Shown here: one piece after another, positions 1 through 7,025 of the stretch
How positions within the stretch are numbered: position 1 is the stretch's first letter
How the letters are laid out: the number at the start of each line of letters is the position of its first letter
NCBI GenBank assembly: GCA_045596625.1
Contig: JAZOCU010000001.1
Coordinates: 1 to 16,057, forward strand
From: Firm-04 sp045596625
Lineage (GTDB): Bacteria; Bacillota; Clostridia; Oscillospirales; Ruminococcaceae
DNA: 16,057 bases
Reading direction: 5' to 3'
Program-made: the position numbers and the translations under genes
Notes under the pieces: generated by a model
The model's input: the letters and a program-made list of their open reading frames with translations, nothing else
Database searches by the model: none
Told to the model about the DNA's origin: nothing

Positions 1-2
1 AA

Positions 3-37
3 GAGCAGACTTTGGAATTTTTCTTCCAAATCTGCTC
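3..37. repeat. Long near-perfect inverted repeat at the window edge
   Basis: Arms 3-9 and 11-17 pair with 31-37 and 24-30, giving 14 base pairs with one bulged base (C10) and a 6-base loop (18-23). No T-run follows on the plus strand. On the minus strand the hairpin is followed by at least two T at the window edge, so it could be a terminator of a minus-strand transcript or of a neighbour outside the window. No gene can be assigned to it. Confidence 0.6.
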
Positions 38-145
38 CGAGTTCTCTTGAAAATAAAAAAACGCCCGTTCAAGTCCCAAAAACACTCGAAAAAGGCCTTA
101 GGTGATCCACGGTTTTGCGAATAAAATTTTAGTGTCCACATACGC

Positions 146-173
146 AAAAAAGTCCGAAACATCGGACTTTTTT
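146..173 (-). terminator. Two-way rho-independent terminator after tRNA-Leu
   Basis: Six A, then AGTCCGA (151-157), a 4-base loop, TCGGACT (162-168) and a T-run to 173. The structure is symmetric, so it can end transcription in either direction. It lies about 30 bases downstream of the minus-strand tRNA-Leu and probably ends that transcript. Confidence 0.75.
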
Positions 174-202
174 GGCATGTGATCTTTTTCGTCACATATA
201 GA

Positions 203-287
203 TGGTGCGGGTGACAGGAATCGAACCTGCACACCTTGCGGCGCGAGAACCTAAATCTCGTGCGTCTGCCAGTTCCGCCACACCCGC
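203..287 (-). tRNA. tRNA-Leu, anticodon UAG
   Basis: Read on the minus strand, a 7-bp acceptor stem (GCGGGTG with CACCCGC), a D arm (GCG/CGC), an anticodon stem CGAGA/TCTCG around loop TTTAGGT, a long class-II variable arm and a T arm (GCAGG, loop TTCGATT, CCTGT) all form. The anticodon is TAG, reading CUN leucine codons. The CCA end is encoded (203-205). The long variable arm agrees with leucine. It is transcribed from the promoter at 415-443, through a decayed tRNA copy that lies in its leader, and ends at the hairpin 146-173. Confidence 0.95.
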
Positions 288-309
288 ATATTCAATTTTG
301 CTCTTGAAA

Positions 310-390
310 TTTACCTGCCAGAGCTTGCAGGGAATCAATGCACTGTCGTGACGCAGCCTAAATCTGGTGTGTCTGCCAGTTCCGCCATCA
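310..390 (-). pseudogene. Decayed tRNA-Leu remnant
   Basis: Bases 357-387 match 250-280 of the intact tRNA-Leu at 29 of 31 positions. The matched part covers the D arm and the 5' side of the anticodon arm including the TAG. The rest does not fold as a tRNA: the 3' side of the anticodon stem no longer pairs, and no matching acceptor strands flank the copy. A faint T-arm-like stretch remains toward 325-340. The remnant lies between the promoter and the live tRNA, so it should still be transcribed and trimmed off. The limits are approximate; only 357-387 is clear. Confidence 0.7.
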
Positions 391-414
391 ATTCACATTC
401 AAATCAGTAAATCT

Positions 415-443
415 ATTATACAATACAACTTCAATTTTGTCAA
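415..443 (-). promoter_or_regulatory. Consensus sigma-A promoter for tRNA-Leu
   Basis: On the minus strand TTGACA (438-443) is followed by exactly 17 bases and TATAAT (415-420). Transcription would begin near 408 and run leftward through the tRNA remnant into tRNA-Leu. Perfect matches to both boxes fit a stable-RNA promoter. Confidence 0.85.
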
Positions 444-496
444 GCAAAGAAAAAGCAAAATAGTACTAGCTGTTTAAGATAATTTTAAAGTTGCTG

Positions 497-505
497 TGTC
501 ATAAT
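497..505 (+). promoter_or_regulatory. Possible extended -10 promoter of the dockerin protein gene
   Basis: TGT followed by CATAAT (500-505) fits an extended -10 element, but no convincing -35 box lies 16-18 bases upstream. A start near 512 would put the 518-557 hairpin at the very 5' end of the mRNA. This is the best candidate in the gap, not a firm call. Confidence 0.35.
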
Positions 506-517
506 CTAATTGCAAGC

Positions 518-557
518 GAGGCAGAACTACTGAGAATCCCCCGCAGAGTTCTGCCTC
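518..557 (+). promoter_or_regulatory. 5'-leader hairpin before the dockerin protein gene
   Basis: Bases 518-528 (GAGGCAGAACT) are perfectly complementary to 547-557, an 11-bp stem with an 18-base loop. No T-run follows, so it is not an ordinary terminator. Loop bases 532-537 (GAGAAT) are complementary to 559-564 just outside the stem, so a pseudoknot is formally possible. It may stabilise the mRNA 5' end, bind a regulator, or serve as a DNA operator; the sequence does not decide between these. Confidence 0.55.
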
Positions 558-595
558 AATTCTCCTATCAGCGACGAAAGGATGTGCGATTTATC

Positions 596-2647
596 ATGAA
601 AAAAATGACCAAACGCGCCAATACAGTGACTTCATTTGGCATGGCAATGATGATGGCTGTTTTGATCACTTCGCAAGTCAATGCCGCAGATACAGCAACT
701 GTTTCAATGCAGGGTGATGCCAACAACGATCAATCCGTTACCATTGCGGATGCCATCAGCCTTGCAAAATATCTTGTGATACAGGATACACTCTCTGAGC
801 AAGGTGCTGTCAATTGTGACATGAACAGCGACAATATCCTCAACGGCATTGATCTGACTTTACTCAAGCGCTTGATACTGAATCCGGTTGTAACGCCTCC
901 TGTTACACCGCCCGCTACGGACGATCACTGGATCACTGCGATTACCTATTCCGAACAATCTGTTGCGTTGTTCAATGCTATGGGCACTGCAATAGCTGCC
1001 GACACAGCCGAAAATGTGACGATTACAGACAATACCTATGTCACAATCACGCAGCCCGGAGAATACGATATTGACGGAAACTGCTCACAAGGGCAGTTAA
1101 ATATCAACTGCGATAAAACTGCCTATGCTGCCGGTCAGGTCACTTGCAATTTGCGGGGATTAACCCTTTCCAATTCCGCTGATTCCCCTATTTATGTGAC
1201 TGCAATCGACGATGAGTTCGTACTGACAGTCAAAAATGGCTATACCAACACCATCTCTGACGGCACTGCTTATACCAATGCAGATCAAGGTGTCGGTGCG
1301 ATTTACTCCTGCGACGATATGAAGATCAAAGGACAAGGAACACTGATCGTAAACGGCAACTGCGAAGACGGTATTGTTTGTAAAAATGATTTGAAGATCT
1401 GGAACGGTAATATTCAGGTAACGGCTGTGGATGATGGCATCCGCGGAAAAGATTCTCTGCGGATCGGTGATCCCGATGATACGGATTATAGCGAATTAGC
1501 GATCCACGTTACCACCGTTAATGGCGATGGACTCAAATCCAATGGTACCGATGCCGATACCGGTCTGATTCGTCTGACCGGCGGAACTGTTGTTCTGAAT
1601 GCCTTTGGTGATGGAATCTCTGCTGAGCAAACCTTTGAAATGAACGACGGCGTTCTCACCATCAACAAGAGCTCTGCCACCAGCAGTGCAACCGGCAGCG
1701 CAAAAGGAATCAAAGCGATCGGTCTGTATGATTCAGATGGTACAACCTATCAAAGCGGCGGTACGATTACCATCAACGGCGGTACGCTGAATATTCACAC
1801 ATCTGATGACTGCATTCATGCAGCCGGCAATATTGCTCTCAATGGAGGCAGATTCACACTGTGCTCCGATGATGATGCCGTTCATTCCGATCACGATGTC
1901 ACCATTGGTCAGGAACCGGCTACCACTCTGGATGATGTTGTGATCTATATTTCCGCCTGCTATGAGGGCTTTGAAGGTCTGAACATCAATCATAACAGTG
2001 GAACTGCTATTATCAACTCCACCGATGACGCCTACAACGCTGCAGGCGGCGCCGATGGTTCCGGAAACAACAATCAAGGCGGATGGAATCCGGGCGGGTG
2101 GAATCCGGGCTTTGGCAATGCCGGCGATTATTCACTGAATCTCAACGGTGGCTTTGCATTGGTCAATGTATCCAACGGAGATCACGATGGTTTTGACTCC
2201 AATGGCACACTAACCATCAATGGCGGATATTTTATCTCTAACGGCAACGAACCCTTTGACAGCGACGGTACCAAATCCTATGTTGGCGGTGTATATATCA
2301 TCAACAAGGGATCCGGCGGTATGGGAGGAATGGGCGGCATGGGCGGTTCTCTCTCCTCTACTGTAACAGCGAGTGTTTCTGCCAATGCGGACACCAGAAT
2401 TACGCTCGCCGATGCAAATGGAAATGTGATCGTTTCCTTTATCGCCAATAAGACCGTGACCTCACTGACAGCTGGATGCAGCAATTATCCCGATGCTGTT
2501 TTCTATACCGGCGGAACCATCAACGGCACCCCAATCGAAAATCTGAGCGATTCCCAGATCTGCTACATCAGCGGAACGATCTCCGGCGGTACGCAAGTTA
2601 CCGGAAACAGCTCTGCCACATTTCCACGATCATTGATCCCTAGCTGA
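596..2647 (+). CDS. Secreted dockerin-containing carbohydrate-binding beta-helix protein (Cthe_2159 family)
   Basis: 683 residues from ATG 596. This start gives a proper signal peptide (MKKMTKR, a hydrophobic stretch, then a likely cut after VNA at residue 30) and has GAAAGGA upstream, though 13 bases away. A longer reading from 491 would bury the signal peptide. Residues 40-95 form a type-I dockerin with two calcium loops (DANNDQSVTIAD and DMNSDNILNGID). A Pro/Thr linker (97-107) follows. From about residue 110 to the end comes a repetitive right-handed beta-helix with recurring INGG turns and DD-rich loops, typical of the family of Clostridium thermocellum Cthe_2159, a cellulose- and polygalacturonate-binding protein. 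Two low-complexity inserts occur: a tandem GGWNPG (about 2078-2110) and a GGM repeat (about 2311-2346). I infer a secreted, cohesin-docked binding or pectin-directed protein. Catalysis is not shown. The gene stands alone, closed by the terminator at 2680. Confidence 0.85.
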   Translation: MKKMTKRANTVTSFGMAMMMAVLITSQVNAADTATVSMQGDANNDQSVTIADAISLAKYLVIQDTLSEQGAVNCDMNSDNILNGIDLTLLKRLILNPVVTPPVTPPATDDHWITAITYSEQSVALFNAMGTAIAADTAENVTITDNTYVTITQPGEYDIDGNCSQGQLNINCDKTAYAAGQVTCNLRGLTLSNSADSPIYVTAIDDEFVLTVKNGYTNTISDGTAYTNADQGVGAIYSCDDMKIKGQGTLIVNGNCEDGIVCKNDLKIWNGNIQVTAVDDGIRGKDSLRIGDPDDTDYSELAIHVTTVNGDGLKSNGTDADTGLIRLTGGTVVLNAFGDGISAEQTFEMNDGVLTINKSSATSSATGSAKGIKAIGLYDSDGTTYQSGGTITINGGTLNIHTSDDCIHAAGNIALNGGRFTLCSDDDAVHSDHDVTIGQEPATTLDDVVIYISACYEGFEGLNINHNSGTAIINSTDDAYNAAGGADGSGNNNQGGWNPGGWNPGFGNAGDYSLNLNGGFALVNVSNGDHDGFDSNGTLTINGGYFISNGNEPFDSDGTKSYVGGVYIINKGSGGMGGMGGMGGSLSSTVTASVSANADTRITLADANGNVIVSFIANKTVTSLTAGCSNYPDAVFYTGGTINGTPIENLSDSQICYISGTISGGTQVTGNSSATFPRSLIPS

Positions 2648-2679
2648 AACGAAGCCTTCTCATTCCTTTTCTTCTATTT

Positions 2680-2713
2680 AGGTGCACGATATCGTTCGTG
2701 CACCTGTTTTTTT
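2680..2713 (+). terminator. Rho-independent terminator after the dockerin protein gene
   Basis: AGGTGCACGA (2680-2689) and TCGTGCACCT (2696-2705) form a perfect 10-bp stem with a 6-base loop, followed by G and seven T (2707-2713). It separates the dockerin gene from the moxR operon, whose promoter begins only 18 bases later. Confidence 0.9.
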
Positions 2714-2730
2714 GCCTTTCTGCGCCATAA

Positions 2731-2759
2731 TTGACAAAGACGCTGAACTATGCTATAAT
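2731..2759 (+). promoter_or_regulatory. Perfect-consensus extended -10 promoter of the moxR operon
   Basis: TTGACA (2731-2736), a 17-base spacer and TATAAT (2754-2759), with TGC directly before the -10 box as an extended -10 element. The start would be near 2766, leaving a leader of about 20 bases with the ribosome binding site GGGAGGAA (2775-2782) before ATG 2787. This suggests strong housekeeping expression. Confidence 0.85.
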
Positions 2760-2786
2760 AAGTCATCATATACTGGGAGGAATATT

Positions 2787-3746
2787 ATGTCCATCCAAAC
2801 AATTTCCGATGTCGCTGCACTGGCGGCATCGTTGTCTCGTGAAATAAAAACTGCCGTAATCGGTGCCGATCATACCATTGATCTGCTGATTGCCGCTGCG
2901 CTTTGCGGCGGTCATGTTTTGCTGGAGGATCTGCCCGGTTCCGGAAAAACAACTCTTGCCAAGGCATTCGCCAAGGTCTGTGGATGTCAATTTCAACGAA
3001 TTCAATGTACGCCTGATCTGATGCCTGCAGATCTGACCGGCTTTCAGATGCTGCAGAAGCAGCCGGACGGCTCCAATACCATGGTATTCCGTCAAGGGCC
3101 TGTATTTACCAATCTGCTGCTTGCCGATGAGATCAATCGTATGGCACCCCGCACCCAAGCAGGTCTGCTGGAATGCATGGCAGAACAACAGGTTTCCAGC
3201 GATGGAAAAAGCTATCCGCTGCTGCAGCCGTTCTGGGTAATCGCAACCCAGAATCCCATTGAGCTGCAAGGTACCTTCCCTCTGCCCGAAGCGCAGCTTG
3301 ATCGCTTTTTTATGCGTCTAGAAATGGGAAAGCCTCAGCGCGAACAAGAACGCCTTATTTTGGAATCCAGACAATTGAACGATCCCCTTGCAGCGATGAA
3401 AACCATCACCAATGCCAATGAAATGATTGCTGCACAAGCCATCATCCGGCAGGTACATGCCTCTGCTGAGGTGCTGGATTATCTGCTTTCTCTGGCCGAG
3501 GCGACGCGTTCCCATCCTCGTATCCGATATGGTCTCAGTACACGTGCAATACTGGCTGTTCGTCATGGCGCACAGGCATTCGCTGCGATACAGTGCCGTG
3601 ATCATTTGCTGCCCGATGATATTAAGGCGGTATTTCCTGCGGTCTGTACCCATCGCCTTCATGTGAGCAGTCATTCCATGAACGATGCACACGCTGCGGA
3701 ACAAATCATTCAAGAGCTGCTCCATACCGTTGAGGTGCCAAAATAA
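2787..3746 (+). CDS. MoxR-family AAA+ ATPase
   Basis: 319 residues from ATG 2787, chosen because GGGAGGAA lies 4 bases upstream and the promoter sits just before it; a longer reading from 2682 would start inside the preceding terminator. Visible motifs: Walker A GSGKTT (51-56), Walker B LLLADE (110-115), sensor-1 ATQNP (153-157), and the MoxR signature PLPEAQLDRF (165-174). Family members are cytoplasmic ATPases that act as chaperones in assembling or activating partner proteins, typically encoded next to a DUF58 or von Willebrand A protein, as here. The stop codon overlaps the start of the DUF58 gene by one base (TAATG), so the two are probably translationally coupled. The substrate is unknown; the cohesin-like lipoprotein two genes on is a candidate beneficiary by context only. 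Confidence 0.93.
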   Translation: MSIQTISDVAALAASLSREIKTAVIGADHTIDLLIAAALCGGHVLLEDLPGSGKTTLAKAFAKVCGCQFQRIQCTPDLMPADLTGFQMLQKQPDGSNTMVFRQGPVFTNLLLADEINRMAPRTQAGLLECMAEQQVSSDGKSYPLLQPFWVIATQNPIELQGTFPLPEAQLDRFFMRLEMGKPQREQERLILESRQLNDPLAAMKTITNANEMIAAQAIIRQVHASAEVLDYLLSLAEATRSHPRIRYGLSTRAILAVRHGAQAFAAIQCRDHLLPDDIKAVFPAVCTHRLHVSSHSMNDAHAAEQIIQELLHTVEVPK

Positions 3747-4846
3747 TGCCATATCTGCTGCTATTACTGCTTATTGCCGGTATCATACTGACATCACATT
3801 TACTGACACGTCGATATGGGTTTCAGCACATCGAGTATCAGCTTCAATTTGACAAAGAGGAAGTCACGGAAGGCGAAACCGTTACCCTCATTGAACGGAT
3901 ATGCAGCCGTAAGGCATTGCCTGTTCCGTGGCTGAAGGTCGAAATGACAACGCACGCTTCTCTCAAATTTGCCAGATCCCAATCAGCAGTCAGTGAAACG
4001 ACCCGTTTCATTTCCAGCTTTTTTGCACTGCGTCCCTATCGTCAGATCGAACGGCGCTGGCAAGTACAATGCACACAGCGAGGCGAGTTTTCTGTTTCCC
4101 ATATCATTCTGGTGATCACGGATCTCTTTGGTACACTGGAACTCTCCAAAGCACTGCCGGAATGCTCAGCTACCCTTACGGTATTGCCTTGTGCATCGGA
4201 TTTTACGTTGCCTCAACAGTTGACACTGCCGCTCAACGGACAACAGATCAAACGCCGTCTGATCCCGGATCGCATGGCTATGGATGGTCTGCGGCTCTAT
4301 CAAGATGGAGATCCGGTTCGTGATATCTGCTGGAGTGCAACAGCCCGCTTTGATGCACCTATGGTATATCAGTTTCTCGATACTGCACAGCCTTCGATCA
4401 CAGTGGTACTGAATATGACCACCAAAGAATCCGACCGCGATCTTGTCTCTGATCCTGCTGCGCTGGAACAGGCCATCAAGCTTTGCACCGCATTGATCGA
4501 GCAGGGACAAGCAATGCAGATGCCAATCCGTTTTTGCGCCAATACCGCTATCGATAATACCGATGTCAACACGCAAGCCGCAAGCGGTGCATCCCATATA
4601 CACTATTTGCTGCGGATCCTTGCTGCTTTGCCTAACACCATCACAGAACGCTTTTCCAATCTGCTTTCCCGTATCTGTCAGCAGGAACACAGTGCCGCGA
4701 TCTATGTTGTCACTGCGCTCATTGATGAAGAGCTGCTCCGATTGGCTGCGCTCTATCCGAATATTACCGTTGTAACAGTGAGACGGCTTTCTCCTTTGCA
4801 TCACTTACCGAATCTTTATTCTGCTGCTGTTTCTTCCAATCCTTGA
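3746..4846 (+). CDS. DUF58 domain protein, partner of MoxR
   Basis: 366 residues, starting in the overlap TAATG with the moxR stop. One N-terminal hydrophobic segment (about residues 2-20) anchors it in the membrane. A beta-rich region follows (about 28-135), including ITDLFGTLEL (124-133). The DUF58 signature runs from DGLRLYQDGDPVRDICW (180-196) into SATARFDAPMVYQF, and the C-terminal part has the alternating pattern of a vWA-like fold. Such proteins pair with MoxR ATPases; roles in envelope stress and maturation of surface enzymes have been proposed. The usual next partner, a transglutaminase-like membrane protein, is missing here. Instead a small lipoprotein follows, with its ribosome binding site overlapping this stop codon. 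Confidence 0.88.
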   Translation: MPYLLLLLLIAGIILTSHLLTRRYGFQHIEYQLQFDKEEVTEGETVTLIERICSRKALPVPWLKVEMTTHASLKFARSQSAVSETTRFISSFFALRPYRQIERRWQVQCTQRGEFSVSHIILVITDLFGTLELSKALPECSATLTVLPCASDFTLPQQLTLPLNGQQIKRRLIPDRMAMDGLRLYQDGDPVRDICWSATARFDAPMVYQFLDTAQPSITVVLNMTTKESDRDLVSDPAALEQAIKLCTALIEQGQAMQMPIRFCANTAIDNTDVNTQAASGASHIHYLLRILAALPNTITERFSNLLSRICQQEHSAAIYVVTALIDEELLRLAALYPNITVVTVRRLSPLHHLPNLYSAAVSSNP

Positions 4847-4861
4847 AAGGAGCTTCTCTTT

Positions 4862-5446
4862 ATGTTTTACAATCGTATCACAGCTTTGTTGCTTTGCGGT
4901 ATTCTTCTGTTGGGTCTGACTGCCTGTAATTCCAAAAACAGTTCCCAAAACGGATCGGAATCCAACGTCACGACCACAGCACCGCTCAGCGATCTCAACG
5001 CAATGCCTGAAAATTCCTATAAAGAGCCTACGATCCTTCTGGATCAGATCACCGTAGCCGCCGGTTCAACTCATGTTCCCTTTCGTGTCATTGTTTATAA
5101 TAATCCCGGATATTCTATGGCAGGTCTGCGTTTGATCTATGATGATGACCTCAAGCCTTATTTTAATCCTGCGGATCATACTGTGGAATATGAGCCCGGT
5201 CAGGCTGCAAATGGCCTGATGCATAACAGCTCTGTCAGCGAAGAAAAATTTATGATCGGTTTTGCCGGCATTGGTGTTTCGGATATCACCACCGATGGCA
5301 TTATTTTCACCTGCTATTTTGATGTTCCTTCCAAAGCTGCTTCAGGTGATGTATATCCCATTAAAATTGAAATCGTTGATTTCAAAAACCTTGCCGATTC
5401 TCAGCTCAATCCGAGCCTTGTTCAAGGCAGCATCACGATCCAATAA
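4862..5446 (+). CDS. Small lipoprotein with a single cohesin-like domain
   Basis: 194 residues; AAAGGAG (4846-4852) overlaps the DUF58 stop codon and is 9 bases from ATG. The signal peptide ends in the lipobox LGLTAC, with Cys22 as the likely lipidated residue. A Ser/Asn/Thr-rich stretch (23-52) acts as a tether. Residues about 54-194 resemble a cohesin: an opening strand ITVAAGST, then VPFRVIVYNNPGYSMAGLRL, YDDDL, a DGIIFTCYFDV segment, ASGDVYPIKI, and a closing SLVQGSITI. The length (about 140 residues) also fits one cohesin. Known cohesins bind dockerins of secreted enzymes, so this could be a membrane-anchored docking site. I infer the fold from pattern alone; a related immunoglobulin-like surface domain is the alternative. 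It is last in the moxR operon. Confidence 0.7.
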   Translation: MFYNRITALLLCGILLLGLTACNSKNSSQNGSESNVTTTAPLSDLNAMPENSYKEPTILLDQITVAAGSTHVPFRVIVYNNPGYSMAGLRLIYDDDLKPYFNPADHTVEYEPGQAANGLMHNSSVSEEKFMIGFAGIGVSDITTDGIIFTCYFDVPSKAASGDVYPIKIEIVDFKNLADSQLNPSLVQGSITIQ

Positions 5447-5474
5447 ACACACGTACTTTTTCCGATACATGCAG

Positions 5475-5508
5475 ACCGTAGAAGGGCACTGTTCTTCTAC
5501 GGTTTTTT
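5475..5508 (+). terminator. Rho-independent terminator of the moxR operon
   Basis: CCGTAGAAG (5476-5484) pairs with CTTCTACGG (5494-5502) around a 9-base loop, followed by six T (5503-5508). It lies about 30 bases after the lipoprotein stop codon. Confidence 0.88.
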
Positions 5509-5552
5509 ATCTGCTCCGCTCCCCTGTTTCGACAGATTTCTTTGTCATATTA

Positions 5553-5561
5553 TGCTATCAT
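5553..5561 (+). promoter_or_regulatory. Probable extended -10 promoter of the GHL10 lipoprotein gene
   Basis: TGC followed by TATCAT (5556-5561). The nearest -35-like box, TCGACA (5529-5534), is 21 bases away, which is too far for normal use, so the promoter would rely on the extended -10. The terminator at 5475-5508 and the ribosome binding site at 5579 bracket it. Confidence 0.5.
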
Positions 5562-5593
5562 AGGACTATCATCATGACAAAGGAGAACATAAT

Positions 5594-6892
5594 ATGTCTG
5601 TCGATACGCATTTGCACCGCTGTTTTCTTGTGATTTTCTGTATGCTGCTGCCGCTCATTTCCTTTTGCAGCTGCAAGCACAACACAGAGGAACCTTCCGA
5701 TTCGCAAATCGGTTCCAATACTGTGATGCAGCCGCTCCCCTATGCCGAGCAAACCAAAGAGCAGCTCTATCTGCCCAGTGCGGCTCCGATTACCGAACAC
5801 AAAGTGATCGCCTCATGGATCCCCTATTTTCAGTATCCCGATCTGTTTGAAGGAGCCGATGAAGCGGAAGCCCGCGATCGCATCCGCAGCTTGCTCAACG
5901 GTGCAAAAAGCATGGGGATCAATACGATTTTTGCACATGTTTGTGCTTTTGGAGAAGCCTATTACCACTCGGAGCACTATGCTGCGGCAGAAGGTATTTC
6001 GGAGCTTGATTATCTTCAGATCCTTGCAGAGGAATGTGATGCACTCTCTCTTTCCCTGCATGCTTGGGTAAATCCTCTGCGGCTGCAAACCGAACCGATC
6101 CTTGCAAGCCAAGAACCGAATAAACAAATCGCTGCCTGGTATCATGACCCCAAAACCAACGGACGCTATGTTGTCAAAGTCGATAGTCGTTGGTATCTCA
6201 ATCCTGCTTATCCTCCTGTACGGGAATTTCTGGCAAAGGTGATCGCGGAGCTGCTTTTGAATTATGATATTGACGGCATCCACATTGATGACTATTTCTA
6301 TCCCACCACAGCGCCTGAATTCGATGCCGAAGCCTTTGCTGATTCCGGCCAAAGCGATCTGACTGCATGGCGCAGATCCAATATCAATGCGCTGGTATCT
6401 TTACTATATCGCACTACCCATACAGTCAAGCCGGATGCAGTATTCTCCATCAGTCCGCAAGGAAATATGCTGGAAAATCAGACCAAGCTCTATGCAGACA
6501 GTACATTATGGTGCAGCGAAGCCGGATATTGCGACTGGATGATCCCACAGCTTTATTACGGCTATGAAAATCAAACAATGCCGTTCGAAGAAACCTTATC
6601 CAATTGGTGCTCTCTGGAACGTGCAAACAGCGTATCCATGATCATCGGTCTTGCTGCATATAAGGTCGGTGTGATCGATGCCTTTGCCGGAAATGGTCAG
6701 AAAGAATGGCAGGAACATAGCGGGATCCTTGCAAAACAAACTGCAGATGTGCTGGAAAACAGTACTTTGCAAGGTGTTGCATTTTATCATCTGGATGCCA
6801 CCTTAGCACTCTCGCAGCGGGAAGAAGCAGCATTATCACAAGTAATGCTACCATGTATTTCCGATTCTCCTGAGACTTCTGCAGTATCATAA
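5594..6892 (+). CDS. GHL10 family (YngK/DigH-like) glycosidase lipoprotein
   Basis: 432 residues; AAAGGAG (5579-5585) lies 8 bases before ATG. An N-terminal hydrophobic stretch ends at FCSC, with Cys27 the most likely lipid attachment site, although the lipobox is not standard. The domain from about residue 70 shows GHL10 features: a SWIPYF opening, GINTIFAHV, HAWVNPLRL, a WYLNPAYPPVREF segment, the acidic strand GIHIDDYFYP, FSISPQGN, and DWMIPQLYYGYEN, all fitting a TIM barrel. The best-studied relative, E. coli DigH (YddW), cleaves peptidoglycan glycan lacking stem peptides, so an envelope role on the outer face of the membrane is likely. The substrate here is inferred from family only. The gene is a single transcript, convergent with pyruvate kinase and sharing its two-way terminator. 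Confidence 0.87.
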   Translation: MSVDTHLHRCFLVIFCMLLPLISFCSCKHNTEEPSDSQIGSNTVMQPLPYAEQTKEQLYLPSAAPITEHKVIASWIPYFQYPDLFEGADEAEARDRIRSLLNGAKSMGINTIFAHVCAFGEAYYHSEHYAAAEGISELDYLQILAEECDALSLSLHAWVNPLRLQTEPILASQEPNKQIAAWYHDPKTNGRYVVKVDSRWYLNPAYPPVREFLAKVIAELLLNYDIDGIHIDDYFYPTTAPEFDAEAFADSGQSDLTAWRRSNINALVSLLYRTTHTVKPDAVFSISPQGNMLENQTKLYADSTLWCSEAGYCDWMIPQLYYGYENQTMPFEETLSNWCSLERANSVSMIIGLAAYKVGVIDAFAGNGQKEWQEHSGILAKQTADVLENSTLQGVAFYHLDATLALSQREEAALSQVMLPCISDSPETSAVS

Positions 6893-6965
6893 CGGCACAA
6901 CAGTTTCCTTTGACCCAAAGGCTAACATTCTGTTCAGCCATAATGGCGCAAAATTTCCACCAAAT

Positions 6966-7014
6966 AAAAAAGTACGATACTGTTCCGCAACAGACACAGT
7001 ATCGTACTTTTTTT
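6966..7014. terminator. Two-way terminator between convergent genes
   Basis: A-run, then AGTACGATACTG (6971-6982), a 14-base loop, CAGTATCGTACT (6997-7008) and a run of seven T. The 12-bp stem is flanked by A and T runs on opposite sides, so it can end both the plus-strand GHL10 transcript and the minus-strand queA-pyk transcript. Confidence 0.9.
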
Positions 7015-7025
7015 GCATTTTAGAC

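Noticed and set aside
491..595. N-terminal extension of the dockerin protein from ATG 491
   Set aside because: It would bury a clear signal peptide and run through the leader hairpin, and it has no ribosome binding site.
582..599. Five-codon ORF (MCDLS) whose TGA overlaps the dockerin gene ATG
   Set aside because: The purine stretch abuts its ATG with no spacing, so it is not a likely start; the overlap is probably chance.
2078..2346. GGWNPG and GGM repeats as a CRISPR or mobile repeat
   Set aside because: They are short in-frame low-complexity peptide repeats inside a secreted protein.
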